Below are positions 57,131-64,000 of a stretch of DNA of 64,000 nucleotides, in pieces. Position numbers and translations under genes: made by a program. Source of the DNA: Symsagittifera roscoffensis (taxonomy: Eukaryota > Xenacoelomorpha > Acoela > Convolutidae); NCBI RefSeq assembly GCF_963678635.1, contig NC_087062.1, positions 15,303,789-15,367,788 of the forward strand, written 5' to 3'. Each line of letters opens with the position of its first letter. Position 1 is the stretch's first letter. The notes below the pieces were generated by a model, which saw only the letters and a program-made list of their open reading frames with translations, did no database searches and was not told where the DNA came from.

Positions 57131-60100
57131 ATCGAAGAGCGCAACAGACTTAACGTTTAGCAGATAAACTGAATTTAATTCAAATAACGCACAGAAAAAT
57201 AGAAGCAACCATTTTTTTAATATCATGTAAGAAAAGAAATTCTTTTTAAAGTTTTTTCCTGAAATAAAAACAAAAAAACAACGCCACAACAAAAAAAATA
57301 TTTTGAGAGTTTGAGCTAGTTTCACCAAATCTTAAAAAATGTTTATTTGTTGTAACAATCGTCGGTTTAAAAATAAGAACATAAATTTGCGATACGAACC
57401 ATTCACATAAAACATCAGTCTGTTTCATTCTTTTCTTTTTCATAAATGAAATTGAAAGATAAGAAAAATAAATGAAGTTTCAATTAAAAACTCATAATCA
57501 GAAAACTCAAGAACCTTGAATTGGACTATCTGCATGTCCATCAAAAACAAATGAGGGCAGCAAACGGTTCGTTTAATTGCTGGCTATCAGCTAAGATCAA
57601 AATTAAACTTTGGAAAATTTGAAAAAAATTTCAAACATTTGTCACAAAGAAGAATTTGACAAAAAACTAGGAGAATAGAAAAATTCTATGAAAAACTCAT
57701 TTATTTTAATCTTAGCAAATGCAAACGTTAGTTAATTTAATTTTATTAAGTTATTCAAATAAATATTTCAGTTAACTTGTCACGCTAAAAGAACTTGACC
57801 ACAAGAAGTGGATAACAAATAAACGCACCCGTTAGAGTTTAAAATAAAAACGAAATATTTAAAAATTTCAAGACAGTAATCAGCCAAATGACACTCACCA
57901 ATTTATTTTGTACAAACATTAGTAATCGCACGACACGCACCAAATTACTTCTATACAAAAAGTCAAGACCAAAAAGAGAGTTTTCTTCAAACTGATGAAG
58001 TTGCTTCCTCAAACAGTTTTCGAAACAAAAAATTGAAATTGCACAAAAACAAATATGATGCGATATACTACTCAAAACTAAGTACTAACTTTTTCAAGAC
58101 AAAATAATTTAGAACTCAAGTATCCAAAAAAAGAAAAATACGAACTGAAAGATATCTGTAAAAATTTTTCTTCGCAAATAAAAAAACTTAGACTCTTTTT
58201 TTTTGAAAAACTAGACATTTTTCCCATGTATCGCTTTTTAAAAAAAGAATCAATTTAAGAACCGTCATAGAAACTGTCGTAAATTTTCCGAAAAATGAAT
58301 TGTTTCTCGAAAAATCTCGGAGGGACGTGAAATGAACGACTTCTTTTCAGTTTTGTGTAACTAATTGCTTATGATACTTACTAATCCAAATTTCAAAATT
58401 GGGGAGAGAGTTTAAAAATTATTCCGTTTCGAAAAGGTTCAAAAACACAGTTTACAGATTAAGTATTAGTAGCGACAAAATCAAGAAACAAAACAGCAAC
58501 ATTTATCATCAAAATCTCGAAAAAGAAGAAACTCTCGGAAAGTTTTAAGAAAAGCAATTGTTCAAGCTAAAGGTAAGCCTTTTTTTTTCAATTTAATTTT
58601 CACTAATCAATAGTCAAAGATTTTTTAAAATAAAGCTTGTTCTTACTGCTTTTTAAAATTGTTATCAGAACCATAGACCTTGATTTTTTACAAACAAATA
58701 CCGGAACAAATACATCTTAAAAGTGAATGTGAAGTTGCTTTTTTCAGAATTATCGTATCAAAATGATACTTAGGGAAATATCACATATATAGATGAAGGA
58801 GAAAATTCCGAGAACAAAGAAAGTTTGAAACGATTCATATTGAACCCGGATTGTGTCCAAACATTGTGAATATAGTTGTTGCCATGAAAGGAATGACAAA
58901 GTTGGAGAACATCTAGATGCACAAAATTTTGACTACAACATAATGTAGTATCTATATACAGGAAATACACAAGAGCCATTCATTTAGAAGAGAACTAATC
59001 AATTTTTATCAAAGTGCTTATTTGATTCTTATTTTTGGTCGTTGCTTAGAACAAAATCAGACAGGGATATAATGAAAGGAAAAATTCCACATTATCATCG
59101 GTATTCTTACGACATTATAAGAATACATTTCCTAATGATCTTTAGTGATGGAGTATAAATTAGTAGGTGATACGAAAACTCCTTTACTGCGTTGTATTCC
59201 TTTCAATATAAAAAACGGAAACAAAATATTTACAGGACAGTACATAAAATATCAGTCCTTTACAAATCTACAATTTTCAGAACTTATTAAAAAATATTTT
59301 CGATAGCATAAAAATGAAACTAAGGGATAAGACAGGTGAACATTCTTTTTGTCTCGAAGAATTACACGAGTTGTTTTCTTGTTCCGAAAGATTTAAGATA
59401 ATTATTTTTGATTTATACTTCATAGGAAATAGTTACTCAAAATTCAGCTAATTTTCCTTTTTTCATGGACATGCAAGACTGCGTGCAAGAATGTTTAGTC
59501 GTTTTTAATGTTTATTATAATAAAGTTTAAAAAATGAAATCTACAAAGAGAGAACAAAAAAACCTATGATAATATATCTTTCTCAGTATAAAATTGTACC
59601 TGAGCAAAGAAATTGCCGAAATTTTAGGTTATTTTTTCAGACAGTTTTTAAAGTTCTTTAAATAAAGTAGGTTAGAGGGATAAAAGAGAGTTGAAAATTT
59701 TCGAAGCAATTTTATGATTGGTTGAAATTATTAAATTGTTTGCTTCTACATCAATTTCGAAGAGTCACAATGTATTTCATGTTTTGAGAAATTTGAGCGC
59801 CAAAACTTCTTTGAAAAACAAGCACCAAAAACTTTTGAAACTTATGATCTGGGTATCACACATCTTAATTCATAGCGAAACTTTTAAGCTATCTCAAAAA
59901 ACTGAAAACCTAATCCCTATCTTAACACATAGCCTGCAGACTGGATGTCTAAAACCAGTCTTATTTTATGGGAACCTGCAAGCACCCTTCCCCCTCCAGC
60001 TATGCTCACTCTGTTACTACTCTCGGATACCCCGATTGAAGTGAATTTCGACTTTGAAAGTCGAGCAGTTGTAGTTTTATGCGTGAATATCCTTGGCGAG

Positions 60101-60450
60101 AAGCAATTTGTGGGCAAGCACTAAGTCGAAACGTACCCGATTTCAGTCGAGAGAGTTGAAACATAAATCGAGCACAGTCTAAACAAACACAATTTTGGTC
60201 AATAAACTCAGAATTTTAGTCAAACAAGTCGAAACATTAGTCATGCACATCGGCCAGGATACCCGGGCCGAGGTGCTCGATTTCTCTCTCAATTTCTTGA
60301 CCAAAATTTGGAATATTTTGAGCGTCTCGACATCATTTTGGTATTTTTTGACTTTTCAATAATAAAAAAAAATGTGTTTGAATTTTTTTGATCGTTTATG
60401 ATCGGGTATGATCGTTATGATCGTTTTAGGTCGACCTATAATTCGACTTT
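57131..60450. other. AT-rich intergenic DNA, nothing recognised
   Basis: Long A/T tracts and short unsupported open frames on both strands. Only a small cluster of tatgatcg/gatcgtt words at 60390-60425 stands out. No gene, RNA or known repeat family was seen. Confidence 0.5.
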
Positions 60451-60479
60451 GTTCGACCTGTGTTTCTTCTTTCTCGTAT

Positions 60480-61024
60480 TTTTTCTATTATTGTGTATAC
60501 TTTTCTGTAAAATTAAACTATAGGAATCAGTGAAATGAAAAAGTTCTGCATCGAAAACATTTGGACTAAAGCTGTTGATCTGAAAACTGATATTTGAAGA
60601 AATTTTGGTCCACCAAAAGTGGTTGTCGTGTTAACTGCTGTCGTCTTATTTGCTGGACATCGCTAAGGATGCTTTACAATATGTACCATTAGAATTTTAA
60701 AAGTTTTGGCCTAAGGAAATATTTGTTATGTGACCTATACGTAGTGATGCGCTGCTAGTGAGATCCATTTAACCAATTCCTCTCATGGAGATTTAAAGAT
60801 GTGGAAAAGTGACGAGTAAACAGAAACGTGCACGCTCAAGGCGGTTATGAGCAGTTGACCATTAAATTTGAAAAATTTTTGACCTTTTTGACATATTTAC
60901 AAGCAATAAATTTTTTAAGTACAATGTATCAAGGCTGAGATGTTTGCCGTGATCCCTTATGTCGGAAAAAAAACTAACTGGTTGACATGCTTCTTTCACG
61001 CTGCGAGTTGTCCACTGCTCTTTT
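60480..61024 (+). repeat. 545-bp direct repeat, copy 1
   Basis: Begins at tttttctattattgtgtata and is repeated at 63456-64000 with a constant offset of 2976 bp and no difference that I could find. The shared part runs off the right edge, so its true length is unknown. Confidence 0.95.
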
Positions 61025-61270
61025 ATGGCTTAAGCAATACTGTATGACCAGAGCTAGAGAGAATCAAGCTATTCAAGCGGAGGTCTAGAATTGCCTCTTT
61101 TCTGGACAAGGAGTTTTTTGATATAGTTCCGTTTATTAGATGGAGGGATAATTCTTGACATCCAAAAATTGGAAACCTGCAGCTCCCAATGGAGAACGCA
61201 GCAAAGATTAAATCTCAAGGAGTACTTATAGTTAAAACCAAAACCCTTTGGATTTTTTTCTGCGCCAAAA
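60960..61270 (+). pseudogene. Possible LINE reverse transcriptase C-terminal relic
   Basis: One plus frame reads SCPLLFYGLSNTV, stop, PELERIKLFKRRSRIASFLD, then KEFFDIVPFIR. This resembles the domain after the RT of CR1/Jockey-type LINEs (L.YG......L..I...+R..R.I). It overlaps the end of the 545-bp direct repeat. It is short and interrupted. Confidence 0.35.
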
Positions 61271-61402
61271 TCTGATGAAACAAGAGTTGACATCTCTGTT
61301 GATAAAATGATAAAAAACATGTAAAAAACCAGGCATGTTGCTAGCACTTTGATGTCACCAAGGACGCTTTTCAATAGGCCTCATCATGAAGAGACTTAAA
61401 GT

Positions 61403-61628
61403 CAGTAGCGCCCCTCCCTCAATTCTGGTTGCGAATTTTTCCAAAGTGTCCCTCCCTTTGGTATAATTTTACCAGATCCCGTTTTGGCTGAGCAAAATCA
61501 AAAGTTTTCTTAAGGCGCCTTCGACGACAATATAGCTAAACTCGAGGAAGGGGGGAGCTACTATAACTAGTTTTGCTCAAACTTTCGAAAAACCGCCACC
61601 CCCAGAAAAATTTCTCCGCACGCCACTG
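61403..61628 (+). mobile_element. Short hAT-type MITE (226 bp)
   Basis: Ends CAGTAGCGCCCC and CAGTGGCGTGCG (reverse complement of the right end), flanked by cttaaagt and cttacggt, an 8-bp duplication with 6 matches. GC-rich ends, no transposase. The ends are related to those of 14417-14832, but the interior is different. Confidence 0.7.
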
Positions 61629-62364
61629 CTTACGGTCAATGTGGAGATAGGCAAAATACCACAAACGGGAATTTGGGTCGGTAGTGCATCAAGTGATAGC
61701 TTCAACTCCGAAAGACGTGATAGTAAGAATATTGCGAGATCCAGAAAACAGATGATCATTTTTTCGAAATCGACTCAAAGTGTATTTGGATGGAGGGGAA
61801 ACAAGAATACTGTGTTTCATAGAATGCAAGAGATTTCGGACCACAATTGGAGTGCTTACCCGAGGCAGCAAAAATTTCTGCTCAGTCTTGAGAAGCTCAT
61901 CTAGAGGCTTCAAGTTTCAAAATTTTCAGCCAAAGAACGGGGACACGTCAGCTCGCCCAAAGCTTTTTTGTTGGTCGCAGACTTCCATGGTGTTTCGAGA
62001 GGTACTGAGAGGTATCCGTTCCTGAAGCCCGGTCGGCGTTTTTTTTACAATTTTTCCGTGTATCCTGCGCAATTTTCTTGATGGAGATTGTTCCCTTCAT
62101 GAGAGCCAGTCTCCGAGAAGGATTTTTCCTTGAGACAGATTCTCACTGCTGATCTGAAAAGTCTTGTGATTCGCACACATTTGTTCCCATTCCCAATTTT
62201 GAACGAACATAAACTTTCAGATTTGTTCAGGGGAAGGAGTAGCTGTAACTAACTGCACTTCAACCTTTACCAGTAGATTAAATTGAGGGTGAAAGGCGAT
62301 TCATTTGATACGTTCGATTGGTTAGAGAACACTTGAAGTAACTTAATGTGTAGCTTGGTGGGAC

Positions 62365-62935
62365 AAAACTGTTGTGAATCAGTGCAAGGCAAGATATTTG
62401 TTATAAAGACTTTTTTGAGATCAATGTTAATGATAATTTACCTAACATTTTAAAAATTACAATACCGTGCAGCTTCTTAAAGACTTCTAAGAAAGTCTTC
62501 GACAGACTCTCGGTGATTCTGAACTGTTGATAGGAACTTGGCTCGTTTAGCAACAACCAGATGTTATCTGGGTCTGTAGTAGCCTCGTACCACAGGGTGG
62601 ATCCCATTGAACATCATCTCGCTGAGGTTTTGTGCGAAAAAAGACTCCTGATCTTCGAGATTGCTTGCACTCTACTTTGACTGAGGGAAAAATTCGTCCT
62701 TTGAAGGTCTGCGTGATTCGTTCCGTCCAAAGCATTGTCGCTTTTCTTCTCTTAGCAAGCTATCGCATGGAAATCAACATGCCAAGCTCTTCCCTCTTCA
62801 GGTTTTGACAGATATAATGAATTATTAGGGTTGTTCGATTCAAGTTTCCAGTCTGTACACCACTGTTGTGGATCGGTGCAATGCAAGAGAATTGTATAAA
62901 GATTTTTTTGAGATCGAAGTTCATCATACTTTATT
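62365..62935 (+). repeat. Duplicated block (62365-62425 and 62868-62935) around a Gag-like relic
   Basis: gttgtg.atc.gtgcaa.gcaaga and ataaagattttttgagatc occur twice in direct orientation. Between them the minus strand keeps RAKFLSTVQNHRESVEDFLR, a stop, then EAARYC (62560-62460). This resembles the capsid region of Ty3/gypsy Gag (Q...ES...F...L...A..C). A decayed retroelement is likely. Confidence 0.45.
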
Positions 62936-62939
62936 TATC

Positions 62940-63455
62940 CTTTAGTTGGCGTTTATAGGTGTTATCAGTGGTAAAAGTATTAATAAAACAAGATATGTCA
63001 TCAGGGATAAAAAAAATTTTTGTTCACACTTTACCATTTTTGTAACTTTTAACCAAAAATACATTTGACATATATAGCATCGCATTCATGGACGGGATTG
63101 ACTAAAACCATGAGAATCTATCGTGGTTGACACATTGTCACAGTTGGTTAAACTCAACTGATAATAAAGAGACTGCAAAAAAAATAGAATTGTTTCTGAT
63201 TCAATTTAATACCCTTCAGCAGATAAACAAGTTCATATACTTTTTCTCTTTAAGTTTCATACTAAAAATTTTAACTTCGATGATCACAAAAACTAGTGGA
63301 GACTGTGAACCGGCTTTTCAGATTCTTGGATTAAACCCTGAAGAGAACAAATTTGTCAAAAAGAGTCAACCGATAATCTTGCACAAATGGATCTACTATC
63401 AGCTCAAAAACGAAAACAGCATCAGGATTTGATGGTCTGAGAGAAGAGCCAGGAA
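62940..63455. other. Intergenic, nothing recognised
   Basis: An open frame of 101 codons (63127-63432, +) shows no motif. The region separates the duplicated block from the second 545-bp repeat. Confidence 0.35.
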
Positions 63456-64000
63456 TTTTTCTATTATTGTGTATACTTTTCTGTAAAATTAAACTATAGG
63501 AATCAGTGAAATGAAAAAGTTCTGCATCGAAAACATTTGGACTAAAGCTGTTGATCTGAAAACTGATATTTGAAGAAATTTTGGTCCACCAAAAGTGGTT
63601 GTCGTGTTAACTGCTGTCGTCTTATTTGCTGGACATCGCTAAGGATGCTTTACAATATGTACCATTAGAATTTTAAAAGTTTTGGCCTAAGGAAATATTT
63701 GTTATGTGACCTATACGTAGTGATGCGCTGCTAGTGAGATCCATTTAACCAATTCCTCTCATGGAGATTTAAAGATGTGGAAAAGTGACGAGTAAACAGA
63801 AACGTGCACGCTCAAGGCGGTTATGAGCAGTTGACCATTAAATTTGAAAAATTTTTGACCTTTTTGACATATTTACAAGCAATAAATTTTTTAAGTACAA
63901 TGTATCAAGGCTGAGATGTTTGCCGTGATCCCTTATGTCGGAAAAAAAACTAACTGGTTGACATGCTTCTTTCACGCTGCGAGTTGTCCACTGCTCTTTT
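63456..64000 (+). repeat. 545-bp direct repeat, copy 2, continues beyond the window
   Basis: Identical by eye to 60480-61024. The LINE-like end found in copy 1 would continue past the window edge. Confidence 0.95.

Noticed and set aside
60480-64000. A complete LTR retrotransposon bounded by the 545-bp repeats
   Set aside because: The repeats do not begin with TG, no primer site or purine tract is seen, and the interior shows only a MITE and a gag-like relic on the opposite strand. Kept as an unexplained duplication.

Overview
The window is AT-rich invertebrate metazoan nuclear DNA. The evidence is: two spliced protein genes with GT-AG introns of 0.15 to 5.6 kb, a gene for a motile-cilium protein, and animal-type transposons (Ty3/gypsy, BEL/Pao, LINE, Penelope-like, MULE, hAT-type MITEs). 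Nothing bacterial was seen (no operons, Shine-Dalgarno sites or CRISPR). I cannot name the species; a repeat-rich aquatic invertebrate is a reasonable guess.

Two host genes were rebuilt by matching splice sites and reading-frame phase. (1) On the minus strand, nine coding exons between 29551 and 10924 join without a frame break into a 449-residue protein. Its landmarks match CCDC181, a microtubule-binding protein of sperm flagella and motile cilia. (2) On the plus strand, two exons (33152-33690 and 39290-40661) give a complete 636-residue SLC6 sodium-coupled transporter, closest in visible motifs to insect-type nutrient amino acid transporters. Its single coding intron holds a 2.4 kb satellite array with a dimeric higher-order structure. 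The genes are divergent, with start codons about 3.6 kb apart.

Layout: 1-3.05 kb, minus-strand Ty3/gypsy elements (pol end, LTR, gag-protease-RT). 3-10.9 kb, dispersed repeats and a dead MULE transposase. 10.9-29.6 kb, CCDC181, with introns full of a co-oriented repeat family (A-J-B, containing a tRNA-Met-like segment), two related hAT-type MITEs, a perfect 25-bp minisatellite and a 0.64 kb palindrome. 29.6-33.1 kb, intergenic. 33.1-40.7 kb, the SLC6 gene. 40.7-46.2 kb, a tandemly duplicated 5'-truncated LINE end. 46.3-49.1 kb, two head-to-head Penelope-like reverse transcriptases with a cysteine-rich finger inserted inside the RT domain. 49.1-56.3 kb, decayed coding-looking DNA, minisatellites and a BEL/Pao relic. 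56.3-64 kb, mostly featureless AT-rich DNA, plus an apparently identical 545-bp direct repeat, a short MITE and a gag relic.

The two host genes show no functional link. The rest of the window is mainly transposon and repeat DNA. The least familiar structures are the PHD-type finger between RT motifs B and C of the Penelope-like elements, and the A-J-B family that always lies in one orientation.
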